From positions 1-48,224 of the forward strand of contig NZ_BAGM01000045.1 in assembly GCF_000308855.1 (NCBI RefSeq): a DNA stretch of 48,224 bases, given 5' to 3'. The position numbers and the translations under genes were made by a program. The DNA comes from Nocardia veterana NBRC 100344. GTDB taxonomy: Bacteria > Actinomycetota > Actinomycetes > Mycobacteriales > Mycobacteriaceae. This document shows positions 15,514 to 23,643 of this stretch, in pieces (the first letter of the stretch is position 1; each line of letters begins with the position of its first letter). The notes below the pieces were generated by a model. The model was not told where the DNA came from, did not search any database, and was given only the letters and a program-made list of their open reading frames with translations.

Positions 15514-16755
15514 TCAGTGGGCCGCGACCGCGTCCAGACCGGCGAGCTGGTGTCGCATCCGCTCCCGTTTGGTGCGCAGGTAGCGGACGTTGTGCTCGGT
15601 CGGGTCGGTCTGCAGCGGGATCCGGCGGGTGACCGCGATCCCGTGGGCCTGCAGCCCGGCCTCCTTGTCCGGATTGTTGCTGAGCAGCCGCACCGACTCG
15701 ACGCCCAGATCGCCGAGGATCTGCGCGCCCGCCCCGTAGCGACGGGCGTCGATCGGCAGGCCCAGGCGCAGATTCGCATCGACGGTGTCGGCGCCGGCAT
15801 CCTGTAATTCGTAGGCGCGCAACTTGTTCAGCAGCCCGATCCCGCGCCCCTCCTGACCGCGCAGATACACCACGACGCCGCGGCCCTCGGCCGCCACCGC
15901 GCGCAGCGCGGCGTCCAATTGTTCCCCGCAATCGCACCGCAGTGAGCCGAAGGCGTCACCGGTCAGGCATTCCGAGTGCAGGCGGGCCAGCACATCGGTG
16001 CCGGCCGGATCGCCGAAGACCAACGCGAGATGTTCGACCGGCGGCTGCGTTCCGGAATCGGCGTCGCGGTAGCCGTAGACCTGGAAATCGCCGTAGCGGG
16101 TGGGCAATCGAGTCGCGGCGAGACGGGTGACGGTGTGCTCGTTGCGCTTGCGGTGCTCGATGAGGTCGGCGATCGAGATGATCGGCAGTCCGTGGGTGCG
16201 GGCGAAGGTCAGCAGCTGTGGCAGGCGCGCCATGGATCCGTCGTCGTTGACCACTTCGGCGATGACGCCGGCCGGCCGCAGTCCGGCCGCCCGCAACAGA
16301 TCGACCGTGGCCTCGGTGTGGCCGGGGCGGCCCAGCACTCCGCGCGGATGGGCTCGCAGCGGGAAGACGTGACCGGGGCGGGTGAGATCGGCCGGCGTGG
16401 TGCGCGGATCGGCCAGCAGCCGCATGGTGTGCGCGCGATCGGCCGCCGAGATCCCGGTGCTGATGCCGGCGGCGGCATCCACCGATACGGTGTAGGCGGT
16501 GCCCTTGGGATCCTCGTTGACCGCGGTCATCGGTGGCAGTGAGAGTCGGTCGAGGTCCGTACCGGGCATCGGCACGCAGAGCACGCCGCTGGTATGGCGG
16601 ATGAGGAAGCCGATGGTTTCCGGGGTCGCGAACTCCGCGGCCAGGACCAGGTCACCTTCGTTCTCCCGATCCTCGTCGTCGACCACCACGACGGGTCGAC
16701 CGGCGACCAGGGCGTCGAGTGCGTTCCGGATGGAATCCAATTCACCGCTCATCAT
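15514..16755 (-). CDS. ribBA: Bifunctional DHBP synthase / GTP cyclohydrolase II
   Basis: A 413-residue two-domain enzyme that makes both precursors of riboflavin. Residues 1-~200 are 3,4-dihydroxy-2-butanone 4-phosphate synthase with the acidic [11 protein letters not shown] loop (26-36) and [10 protein letters not shown]. Residues ~210-413 are GTP cyclohydrolase II with zinc ligands Cys263, Cys274 and Cys276 and the [12 protein letters not shown] loop. AGGAGG lies three bases before the first of two adjacent ATGs. It stands alone, not in a rib operon, and lies between two halves of a flavin-rich catabolic set, so it may be an extra copy that raises FMN/FAD supply. No FMN riboswitch was recognised upstream. 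Confidence 0.95.
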   Translation of the reverse strand: MMSGELDSIRNALDALVAGRPVVVVDDEDRENEGDLVLAAEFATPETIGFLIRHTSGVLCVPMPGTDLDRLSLPPMTAVNEDPKGTAYTVSVDAAAGISTGISAADRAHTMRLLADPRTTPADLTRPGHVFPLRAHPRGVLGRPGHTEATVDLLRAAGLRPAGVIAEVVNDDGSMARLPQLLTFARTHGLPIISIADLIEHRKRNEHTVTRLAATRLPTRYGDFQVYGYRDADSGTQPPVEHLALVFGDPAGTDVLARLHSECLTGDAFGSLRCDCGEQLDAALRAVAAEGRGVVVYLRGQEGRGIGLLNKLRAYELQDAGADTVDANLRLGLPIDARRYGAGAQILGDLGVESVRLLSNNPDKEAGLQAHGIAVTRRIPLQTDPTEHNVRYLRTKRERMRHQLAGLDAVAAH

Positions 16756-16900
16756 GCACCTCCTGTATGCCTAATAGAAATATTCCGGAACACGTACCGC
16801 TAGGAAGGGTTCCGCTCAGTGAGATTCTGGGCAGCCGGTCGTCCGCCGGTCGCCGGATCGGCATTGACCTCGAGTGCGGTTGAGGATGCACGCTGGAGGC

Positions 16901-17563
16901 ATGACACAGGCCGCAGAGTTCTGGAACACCGTGTACGACAACGACACCGCACCGTGGGTGATCGGCGAGCCGCAGCCGGCGATTCTCGAGCTGGAGCGGG
17001 CCGGGCTGATCCGGGGCCGGGTCCTCGACATCGGCGCCGGTGCCGGCGAGCACACGATCGCGCTGACGCGCCGGGGATACGACGTGCTCGGCATCGATCT
17101 CTCGCCGAGCGCGGTCGAATACGCCCGTCGCAATGCCGCCGACCAGGGCGTGCCCACCGCGCGATTCCGGGTCGCCGACGCGGTCCGGCTCGGCGCCGAC
17201 CCGGCCGCCGCCGCCGAACTCGGCGTGTTCGACACCATCGTCGACAGCGCCCTGTTCCACATCTTCCGCGAGGAGCCGGACGATCGCGCCATGTATGTGC
17301 GCGCCCTGCACGCCCTGTGTGCGCCCGGGGGCACCGTGCACCTGCTGGCGCTCTCGGACGCCGAACCGGGGATCGGCCCGCGGATCAGTGATCGCCTCAT
17401 CCGTGAATCGTTCGGTACCGGTTGGGAATTGGCCGATGTGCAACCATCGCGATACCGCGGGCGGGTGACCGGGTTGGTCTCGGCCGAGGCCGCCGATCTC
17501 GACCTCCCCGCGGACGGGATCGTCGAGAGCGCCGCGTGGTTGGCCCGGATCCGCCGGTTGTGA
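16901..17563 (+). CDS. Class I SAM-dependent methyltransferase
   Basis: A 220-residue methyltransferase with a single Rossmann-like domain. Motif I is VLDIGAGAGEHTIALTRRGYDVLGIDLS, motif II is within FDTIVDSALFHIF, and post-motif APGGTVHLLAL follows. The ATG at 16901 follows GGAGG by one base; an in-frame ATG at 16874 lacks a site. The N-terminal FWNTVYDNDTAPWVIGEPQP resembles thiopurine-type and related small-molecule methyltransferases. It is divergent from ribBA and convergent with the PadR gene. The substrate is unknown. Confidence 0.88.
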   Translation: MTQAAEFWNTVYDNDTAPWVIGEPQPAILELERAGLIRGRVLDIGAGAGEHTIALTRRGYDVLGIDLSPSAVEYARRNAADQGVPTARFRVADAVRLGADPAAAAELGVFDTIVDSALFHIFREEPDDRAMYVRALHALCAPGGTVHLLALSDAEPGIGPRISDRLIRESFGTGWELADVQPSRYRGRVTGLVSAEAADLDLPADGIVESAAWLARIRRL

Positions 17564-17574
17564 CGGCTCGGCCG

Positions 17575-18201
17575 CTAGCGCTGCCGCGCCTTCGAATTCG
17601 GTGGGGCCAGCGGTGATTCGCGATGACGCGGCAGCCGGCCCCGCTTGTTCAACGCCTCCAGATCCGCGAGCAGATCCTCGGCCAACTGCCGTTCGGCCTC
17701 GTAGTGCCGAATGCACCAGCGCAGCACCGCACTGGGGAAGGCCCAGTCCGGATTCGCCTCGGAACCCTCGGCGTCGGCGGCGGCGCGGCGGCGCATCTTC
17801 TCGGCGTAATCGATATGCGCCGTGAGGATTTCCCGCAGCCGCTCCGGTTCGGCCAGATGTCCCAGCCAGGCGCGCAGCAGCACACTGTGTTTGAGTACCG
17901 GCGCCTCCACCGGCGAGTGATTGACCCAGTGCGCCACGGCATCTCGACCGGTCGGGGTGATCGCGTACATCCGCTTGCCGCGCACACCGTCCTCGGAGGT
18001 CACGGTGCGCGAGGTGACGTATCCGTGCTTCTCCAGGCGTTTGAGTTCGGCGTAGATCTGGCTGAACGACGGGCTCCAGTAGAAGAACTGCAAACTCCAG
18101 TCCGCCCACTTCTTCAGGTCGTAGCCGGACAGCTCGTCCGCATGCGAGAGCATCCCCAGCACGGCCCACGAGGTGGTCGGCAGATCGGTGCCAGATGTCA
18201 T
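17575..18201 (-). CDS. PadR-family transcriptional regulator
   Basis: A 208-residue regulator. The N-terminal ~85 residues are the PadR winged helix: TTSWAVLGMLSHADELSGYDLKKW, then SPSFSQIYAELKRLEKHGYVTSRTV with the wing in GKRMYAITPTGRDAV. The C-terminal half is the helical dimerisation domain of the Vir group. The ATG at 18201 is chosen; one at 18225 is also possible and neither has a strong Shine-Dalgarno. It faces the methyltransferase gene and lies in tandem downstream of the IclR gene. Phenolic ligands are classic for PadR, which would suit a nearby aromatic-ring pathway, but this is an inference. Confidence 0.9.
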   Translation of the reverse strand: MTSGTDLPTTSWAVLGMLSHADELSGYDLKKWADWSLQFFYWSPSFSQIYAELKRLEKHGYVTSRTVTSEDGVRGKRMYAITPTGRDAVAHWVNHSPVEAPVLKHSVLLRAWLGHLAEPERLREILTAHIDYAEKMRRRAAADAEGSEANPDWAFPSAVLRWCIRHYEAERQLAEDLLADLEALNKRGRLPRHRESPLAPPNSKARQR

Positions 18202-18239
18202 CGCCGAACTATACCGCCCAGTCATATGTGGATCCGAAA

Positions 18240-19142
18240 TCAGCGCCAGCGGGTGCGGTGCGGGAACAGTGCCCGTCCGGCCTCGTGTACCACCTCGAGG
18301 ACGACGCGGGCCAGCCGGTCGTAGCTCATCGCCTCGGCCCGGCCGGACAGCGACAGCGCGGCCGGCGGAGCGCCCCGTCCGCGCAGCGGCGCCGCGACGC
18401 AGGCGATTCCGACCATCGCCTCCTCGCGGTCGATCGCCACCCCCTGCCGCAGCCGGATCTGGCCGAGTTCACGGTGCAGCGCATCGGGTTCACAGAGGGT
18501 GCGCGGGGTCAACCGCGGCAGCCGGGAGCGGAATGCGGCCTCGGCGATCGTCGGTTCCAGGGCCGCGAGCATGGCCTTGCCGAGTGCGGTCGCGTGGGCG
18601 GGCATCCGGCCGCCGAGGCGCGTCGGCAGTGCCGCGGCGACCCGGCCGCCGGCCTTGTCCAGATACACCACCTCGCGCCCGTCCAGCACGGCCAGATGGC
18701 CGACCATGCCGGTGCGCTGGGACAGCTCGTGCAGCAGCGGACTCACGGCATCGCGAATCTCGTTGTGGTCGGCGGTCAGTCCGCCCAATTCCAGGGTGCG
18801 CATGCCGAGCCGGTAGCCGCCGGCCGAATGGGCCAGCCAGCGCAGCCGGATCATCTGATCCAGGATGCGGTGCACGGTCGAGCGGGGCAGGCCGGTCCGT
18901 TCGACGAGTTCCAGCAGCGTCAGTGTGGGCGTCGCGGCATCGAAGGCGTCCAGGATCAGGGTCATCCGCTCGATCATCGACACCGGGATCGGTCCCGACC
19001 GCGGACCGCCGGACGCGCGCCGGCCCGATTCGACCGGATGCCGGGTGGCGGCGGACTCGGCGGCTCGATGAGCCGCGGCGGGCGTCGCGTGATGCGGGGC
19101 GGTGGTGGTGCGTTCCGCGGCGGGCAGCACGGTGACGGTCAT
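18240..19142 (-). CDS. IclR-family transcriptional regulator
   Basis: A 300-residue regulator starting at ATG with GGAGG six bases upstream. After a ~50-residue Ala/Pro-rich leader unusual for the family, the winged helix-turn-helix spans ~54-115 (LTLLELVERTGLPRSTVHRILDQMIRLRWL). The effector domain follows with GRMPAHATALGKAMLAAL, a family hallmark. IclR proteins often control aromatic-ring catabolism. Its position, divergent from the hsaB-kshA-kshB-hsaC genes over 233 bases with several palindromes, makes it the likely local regulator. The ligand could be a pathway intermediate. Confidence 0.92.
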   Translation of the reverse strand: MTVTVLPAAERTTTAPHHATPAAAHRAAESAATRHPVESGRRASGGPRSGPIPVSMIERMTLILDAFDAATPTLTLLELVERTGLPRSTVHRILDQMIRLRWLAHSAGGYRLGMRTLELGGLTADHNEIRDAVSPLLHELSQRTGMVGHLAVLDGREVVYLDKAGGRVAAALPTRLGGRMPAHATALGKAMLAALEPTIAEAAFRSRLPRLTPRTLCEPDALHRELGQIRLRQGVAIDREEAMVGIACVAAPLRGRGAPPAALSLSGRAEAMSYDRLARVVLEVVHEAGRALFPHRTRWR

Positions 19143-19250
19143 ATGTACCTCCGTTGGCTCATATGCAGTCTAGAAGTATTTCGACTAGGCATGTGCGGTT
19201 TCGGTGTGTGTGTTACCAGTCACAGTGGCCGGTCACCCGCCCCTCGCGAA

Positions 19251-19297
19251 TCGGTGGAACTACGTAGGCGCTACCGAACTATTTCCCGGTCACCGGG
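19251..19297. promoter_or_regulatory. Palindromes in the IclR / hsaB-like divergent region
   Basis: Between the divergent genes lie TCGGTGG (19251) paired with CTACCGA (19271) at six of seven positions, the perfect CTACGTAG (19260-19267) between those arms, and the perfect 13-bp CCCGGT-C-ACCGGG (19285-19297). One or more may be the IclR operator; nothing proves it. Confidence 0.35.
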
Positions 19298-19375
19298 CCT
19301 GCTCGTTGACCCGCACTGGGCGCGACCTGGTGTCATGACGAGAAGCTATATATCGGTTCGAAATAAGGAGTGGAC

Positions 19376-19879
19376 GTGGAGCCGTTGGTCCGGATGGATC
19401 CCACGATCTCGGATACGACCTTCAAATCCGTGCTGAGCAGGTTCTGCACCGGCGTCACGGTGATCACGGCACTGGCCGGCGACGAGCCGGTCGGCTTCAG
19501 CTGTCAGTCGTTCTCGTCGCTGTCCCTCGATCCGCCGGCGGTCGCGTTCTTTCCCGCGCGTACCTCGACCTCGTGGCCGCGCATCCGCGAGGTGGGCCGG
19601 TTCTGCGTCAACATCCTCGCCCACGATCAGGCCGATATCTGCCGGGCGCTGGCCCGCAGCGGGACCGACAAATTCGCGGGCGTCGACTGGGTTCCCTCCG
19701 AGAACGGGGCACCGCGGCTGAGCGGCGCGCTCGCCACTGTCGACTGTGAACTCGACCGAGAGATCGACGGTGGGGATCACACCATCGTGATCGCCCGGGT
19801 CACAGCGCTCACCGAGCATTCCGACCAGCCCCCGCTGCTGTTCTACCGCTCCGCTTTCGAACGACTCCACGGCCACTGA
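19376..19879 (+). CDS. hsaB: Flavin reductase component, HsaB-like
   Basis: A 167-residue flavin reductase of the FMN-binding split-barrel group. Matching landmarks are FKSVLSRFCTGVTVITAL, GFSCQSFSSLSLDPPAVAFFPAR, FCVNILAHDQADI and the late GGDHTIVIARV with LLFYRSAFERL. HsaB supplies reduced flavin to the HsaA oxygenase during steroid A-ring hydroxylation. GTG at 19376 is preferred because AAGGAG ends five bases upstream; GTG at 19370 would overlap that site. It is the first gene of a plus-strand series running to the dioxygenase, with the oxygenase partner about 8.6 kb away. Confidence 0.87.
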   Translation: MEPLVRMDPTISDTTFKSVLSRFCTGVTVITALAGDEPVGFSCQSFSSLSLDPPAVAFFPARTSTSWPRIREVGRFCVNILAHDQADICRALARSGTDKFAGVDWVPSENGAPRLSGALATVDCELDREIDGGDHTIVIARVTALTEHSDQPPLLFYRSAFERLHGH

Positions 19880-20060
19880 CGGGCGCGTACCGAACCGCCC
19901 CGCACCGGCGGGAACCGTGGCCGGTGGCCGGTGCCGATCTCCCGGACAGTGGGACTACGCATGCCGCGGGCCGTTCCGGATGGCGAGCATCGAGTCGGTA
20001 CCCGGGGCGTGGTTCTGCCGACGGGCGATCGGAGCCGACGGCAATCGAGACGGAGGAATC

Positions 20061-21203
20061 ATGAACAGCGACAGCGAAGTGCGGGTCATCGACGCCGGCG
20101 CACCGCCCACCCGGTTCGCGCGCGGGTGGCACTGCCTGGGCCTGGCCGACTCCTTCCGCGACGGTAAGCCGCACACCGTCGCCGCGTTCGGCACCGAACT
20201 GGTGGTCTTCGCGGCCGCGGACGGCACCCTGAACGTGCTCAACGCCTACTGCCCGCACATGGGCGGCAATCTCGCCGACGGCACGATCAAGGGCGACTCG
20301 CTGGCCTGCCCGTTCCACGACTGGCGCTGGAACGGCAAGGGCAAGTGCACCGGAATTCCCTACGCGCGCCGGGTTCCCCCGCTGGCGCGGACGAAGGCGT
20401 GGCCGACGCTGGAGGAGAACAAGCAGCTGTTCGTGTGGAATGATCCGGAGGGTAAACAGCCGCCCGCCGATATCGTGATTCCGCGCATCGACGCCGCCTT
20501 CGACGACGAGTGGACCGACTGGACGTGGAATTCCATGATCGTCGAGGCCAACTGCCGCGAGGTGGTCGACAACGTGGTCGACATGGCGCACTTCTTCTAT
20601 GTGCACTACGGCTTCCCGACCTTCTTCAAGAACGTCTTCGAAGGTCACATCGCCAGCCAGTACATGACCTCCATCTCCCGCGAGGACATGATGGGCGAGA
20701 CCGCGAAGGCATTGGGCGGCAAGAACACCCTGCATTCCGAGGCCTCCTACTACGGCCCCTCCTACATGATCGACTATCTGCGCAGCGAGAGCGCGGGACT
20801 GTCGGTCGAGGGCTACCTGATCAACTGCCACTACCCGATCACCGAGAACCGGTTCGTCCTGCAGTACGGGGCGATCGCGAAGAAGCCCCAGGGCGTCCCG
20901 CCCGAGCGGGCCGAACAGATCGCCGCGGCCTTCGTCGGCGGCCTCGGCAAGGGGTTCGAGCAGGACGCGGCGATCTGGAAGCGCAAGTCCCGCATCAACA
21001 ATCCGCTGCTGTGCGAGGAGGACGGCCCGGTCTACCAGCTGCGGCGGTGGTACGAGCAGTTCTACACCGACGTCGCCGACGTCACCGACGAAATGACCGC
21101 CCGCTTCGAATTCGAGGTCGATACCACCCGCGCGGTCACCGCCTGGGAGGCCGAGGTCGCGGAGAATCTGGCCAAACGTGCCGACCAGGCCGTAGCGGGC
21201 TGA
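20061..21203 (+). CDS. kshA: 3-ketosteroid 9-alpha-hydroxylase oxygenase
   Basis: A 380-residue Rieske non-heme iron oxygenase. The [2Fe-2S] ligands are Cys64, His66, Cys83 and His86 (CPHMGG... CPFHDW). The mononuclear iron ligands are His177 and His182 in DNVVDMAHFFYVHYG and Asp302 in EQDAAIWK; spacing agrees with KshA. PTYFKNVFEGHIASQY-like and VYQLRRWYEQFY segments also match KshA closely. With KshB it hydroxylates C9 of 3-ketosteroids, which opens ring B after Delta1-dehydrogenation. GGAGGA precedes the ATG by three to four bases. KshA paralogues differ in steroid preference, so the exact substrate is unknown. Confidence 0.92.
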   Translation: MNSDSEVRVIDAGAPPTRFARGWHCLGLADSFRDGKPHTVAAFGTELVVFAAADGTLNVLNAYCPHMGGNLADGTIKGDSLACPFHDWRWNGKGKCTGIPYARRVPPLARTKAWPTLEENKQLFVWNDPEGKQPPADIVIPRIDAAFDDEWTDWTWNSMIVEANCREVVDNVVDMAHFFYVHYGFPTFFKNVFEGHIASQYMTSISREDMMGETAKALGGKNTLHSEASYYGPSYMIDYLRSESAGLSVEGYLINCHYPITENRFVLQYGAIAKKPQGVPPERAEQIAAAFVGGLGKGFEQDAAIWKRKSRINNPLLCEEDGPVYQLRRWYEQFYTDVADVTDEMTARFEFEVDTTRAVTAWEAEVAENLAKRADQAVAG

Positions 21204-21214
21204 GAGTAATCGCG

Positions 21215-21460
21215 ATGGAACAGGTTACGTGCGCATCCTGTGGCACCTGTGTGCTGGTGGAGAAATTCAGCCCGCAGCATACGAGCGTGCAGTGGAACCG
21301 CGCGGCCACGGCGCGGTGCACCGAACTGGCGCCGGGCGGGGCCCGCGCGCACACCTGCTCGGCGCTGCGCGGCAGCATCGACGCGGCCGTGCGGGAGGGC
21401 CGGTTGACAGTCAGCACGCGCGATGTCGATGTGCGGACCCGCGGCCGCACCCGCGCGTAG
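21215..21460 (+). CDS. Small five-cysteine protein between kshA and kshB
   Basis: An 81-residue protein starting at ATG 11 bases after kshA, in the same direction as kshA and kshB. It has a Cys6-x2-Cys9-x2-Cys12 cluster, then Cys35 and Cys48, with His22 and His46; the C-terminal third is basic and ends in RTRGRTRA. The pattern could bind zinc or an iron-sulfur cluster but does not match the full ferredoxin spacing (no CP after a fourth cysteine). I do not recognise the family. Tight placement between two subunits of one oxygenase suggests a helper, assembly or electron-transfer role, which is an inference. A clear Shine-Dalgarno is not seen. Confidence 0.65.
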   Translation: MEQVTCASCGTCVLVEKFSPQHTSVQWNRAATARCTELAPGGARAHTCSALRGSIDAAVREGRLTVSTRDVDVRTRGRTRA

Positions 21461-21496
21461 CGGCCCGCCATCGGACCCGAAATCGACAGCACAGGA

Positions 21497-22660
21497 ATGG
21501 ATGTGGTGCAGCCGATGACACCGGCAACCGGTATCGACACCCGCGATCGGCAGACCGCGGCGCAGGCGGATGACGGGGCGGACGCTCCGGCCACGGAACC
21601 GGCCGGCGCCGCGGGTCGCAACGGCGAGGGGCCTGCGCTGGTCCGTATCGTCCGCGTCGTCCGCGAGACGGCCGACGCGGTCTCGTTGGAGCTGACCCCC
21701 GAGCCCGAATCCGCCGACCGATTCGACTATCGGCCCGGTCAGTTCCTCACCCTGCGCATACCCAGCGAGCGGACCGGATCGGTGAGCCGGTGTTACTCGC
21801 TGTCCAGCGCCCCGCACGAAGACGGTCCGCTGAAGGTCACCGTCAAGCGAACGGCCACCGGTTACGGTTCGAACTGGTTGTGCGACAACGCCGTTGCCGG
21901 TGACACCCTGCAGGTGTTACCGCCGGCCGGCCTGTTCACCCCGGCCTCGCTGGACACGGATCTGGTGTTGTTCGCCGGCGGCAGCGGGATCACCCCGGTG
22001 CTGTCGATCCTGAAATCGGTGCTGGCCCGGGGCAGCGGGCATTGCACGCTCGTCTACGCCAATCGCGATGAAGCGTCGGTGATCTTCGCCGCCGAACTCG
22101 CCGAACTCGCCGCTGCCCACCCGGATCGGTTGCTGGTGCTGCACTGGCTGGAATCGGTGCAGGGATTGCCGAGCGCGCATCAGCTCACCGAACTCGTGCG
22201 GCCCTGGGCCGGCCGGGAGGCGTTCGTCTGCGGTCCGGCTCCGTTCATGGACGCGGTCGCCGCGGCCATGGCTGCCCACGGCGCGGACCGGCGCCGCGTG
22301 CACATGGAGAAGTTCGTCTCGCTCAGCGGGAACCCGTTCGAGGCCGAACAGCCGGTCTCCGGCGAAGCCGGTGGCGACGACGCGGACACCGCGCGGGTCG
22401 AGGTCGAACTCGACGGCGCGAATCATCGGCTGACCTGGCCCCGGAGTCAGGTGTTGTTGGATACCTTGCTGGCGGCCGGGCTCGAGGCGCCCTACTCGTG
22501 TCGTGAAGGCGCCTGCAGCGCCTGTGTGTGCCGGGTGGTTTCCGGCGAGGTGTCCATGCGCCGCAACGAAGTGCTCGAGGACGAGGACCTCGCCGACGGC
22601 TATGTGCTGGCCTGCCAGGCGGTTCCGGTCACCGACGACGTATCGATCACCTATTCCTGA
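21497..22660 (+). CDS. kshB: 3-ketosteroid 9-alpha-hydroxylase reductase
   Basis: A 387-residue class IA oxygenase reductase. After a variable ~45-residue N-terminus, the FAD domain shows RCYSLSSAP, the NAD(P)H domain shows FAGGSGITPVLSILKSVL and FVCGPAPFMDAV, and the C-terminal plant-type [2Fe-2S] domain has Cys335, Cys340, Cys343 and Cys373 (CREGACSACVC... LACQA). This order is that of KshB and phenylacetyl-CoA epoxidase PaaE-type reductases. It would pass electrons from NADH to KshA. A second in-frame ATG at 21515 is also possible. The N-terminal extension is acidic and Ala-rich and looks disordered. Confidence 0.9.
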   Translation: MDVVQPMTPATGIDTRDRQTAAQADDGADAPATEPAGAAGRNGEGPALVRIVRVVRETADAVSLELTPEPESADRFDYRPGQFLTLRIPSERTGSVSRCYSLSSAPHEDGPLKVTVKRTATGYGSNWLCDNAVAGDTLQVLPPAGLFTPASLDTDLVLFAGGSGITPVLSILKSVLARGSGHCTLVYANRDEASVIFAAELAELAAAHPDRLLVLHWLESVQGLPSAHQLTELVRPWAGREAFVCGPAPFMDAVAAAMAAHGADRRRVHMEKFVSLSGNPFEAEQPVSGEAGGDDADTARVEVELDGANHRLTWPRSQVLLDTLLAAGLEAPYSCREGACSACVCRVVSGEVSMRRNEVLEDEDLADGYVLACQAVPVTDDVSITYS

Positions 22661-22685
22661 ATCAGCGAACCTCCAAGGAGTGCAT

Positions 22686-23564
22686 ATGGCCGCCGTCAGC
22701 TCGCTCGGCTACGTCCGCGCGCAGATCGCCGATGTCGCCGCGTGGCGTGAATTCGCCTTCGACATCATCGGATTCGCGGAAGGAACGGGACCGAATCCGG
22801 ATTCGATCTACCTCCGTACCGACGAGCACACCTACCGGCTGGAGTTGGTACCCGGCGAGCGCGACGAGGTCATCGCGGTCGGCTGGCAGGTCGCCGACCG
22901 GCGCTCGCTGGCGCTGGTCCGCGAAACCCTGGTCGGCGCGGGCGTCGAGGTCACCGAGCTGAGCCTCGCCGAGGCGGCCGGGCGGCACGTCGAAGAGGCG
23001 ATCAGCTTCACCGATCCCGCCGGTTTCACCGTCGAGGTTTTCCACGGCCCGCTGCTCGATCACAGCCTGGTCGTCGGCAAATTCGGAAACCGTTTCGTGA
23101 ACGGCGATCTCGGCCTCGGGCACGTGGTGTTGCCGGTCCCCGATATCGAGGCCGCCCGACAGTTCTACACGGAGGTGCTCGGTTTCGCCTCGCGCGGATC
23201 GTTCCGGGTGGGTCCGCCGGAGCATCCGATCTGGATTCGTTTCATGGGTGTCAACCCGCGGCATCACAGTCTGGCGCTGATCCCCGGCGGGCGGGGCGAC
23301 GGGCCGGGGATCGTGCATGTGATGGTGGAGGTGGACGCGCTCGACGATGTCGGCCGGGCGCTGGACCGGGTCACCAAGGCGGGCTATCACCTGTCGTCGA
23401 CGCTGGGCCGGCACACCAACGACAAGATGATCTCCTTCTACGTGCGCACGCCCGGCGGCTGGGATCTCGAATTCGGCTGCGAGGGAATGCTGGTGGGCGA
23501 GGACTACGTCGCGGAAGAGATGACGGCCGACAGCTACTGGGGCCACGAATGGGCCCGCGGCTGA
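22686..23564 (+). CDS. hsaC: Extradiol ring-cleavage dioxygenase, HsaC-like
   Basis: A 292-residue type I extradiol dioxygenase with two vicinal-oxygen-chelate repeats. The iron ligands are His146, His211 and Glu262; second-sphere residues His194, His243 (GRHTND) and Tyr252 also match BphC/HsaC positions within a few residues. HsaC opens the catechol 3,4-DHSA by meta cleavage to 4,9-DSHA, which HsaD hydrolyses. The N-terminal SSLGYVRAQIADVAAWREFAFD and C-terminal SYWGHEW are HsaC-like. AAGGAG lies five bases before the ATG, and the gene begins 25 bases after kshB, so cotranscription is likely. Confidence 0.92.
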   Translation: MAAVSSLGYVRAQIADVAAWREFAFDIIGFAEGTGPNPDSIYLRTDEHTYRLELVPGERDEVIAVGWQVADRRSLALVRETLVGAGVEVTELSLAEAAGRHVEEAISFTDPAGFTVEVFHGPLLDHSLVVGKFGNRFVNGDLGLGHVVLPVPDIEAARQFYTEVLGFASRGSFRVGPPEHPIWIRFMGVNPRHHSLALIPGGRGDGPGIVHVMVEVDALDDVGRALDRVTKAGYHLSSTLGRHTNDKMISFYVRTPGGWDLEFGCEGMLVGEDYVAEEMTADSYWGHEWARG

Positions 23565-23643
23565 GCCGAACGCGACGAGCCGCACCGGCGCGGGGCGCAA
23601 TCGGATCCGGCCCTGCGCACGGTGTGGATCGCCCGACGAGGAT

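Noticed and set aside
13973..15937. A 654-codon frame on the minus strand across the LLM, YjbR and ribBA genes
   Set aside because: It overlaps three well-supported genes and has no coherent domain.
16756..16900. FMN riboswitch before ribBA
   Set aside because: The conserved RFN core sequences are not visible in this short region.
19143..23564. KstR or KstR2 binding sites before the kshA genes
   Set aside because: I saw no clear TnnAACnnGTTnnA or KstR2-type match in the intergenic regions, which also argues against direct control by the cholesterol regulators.
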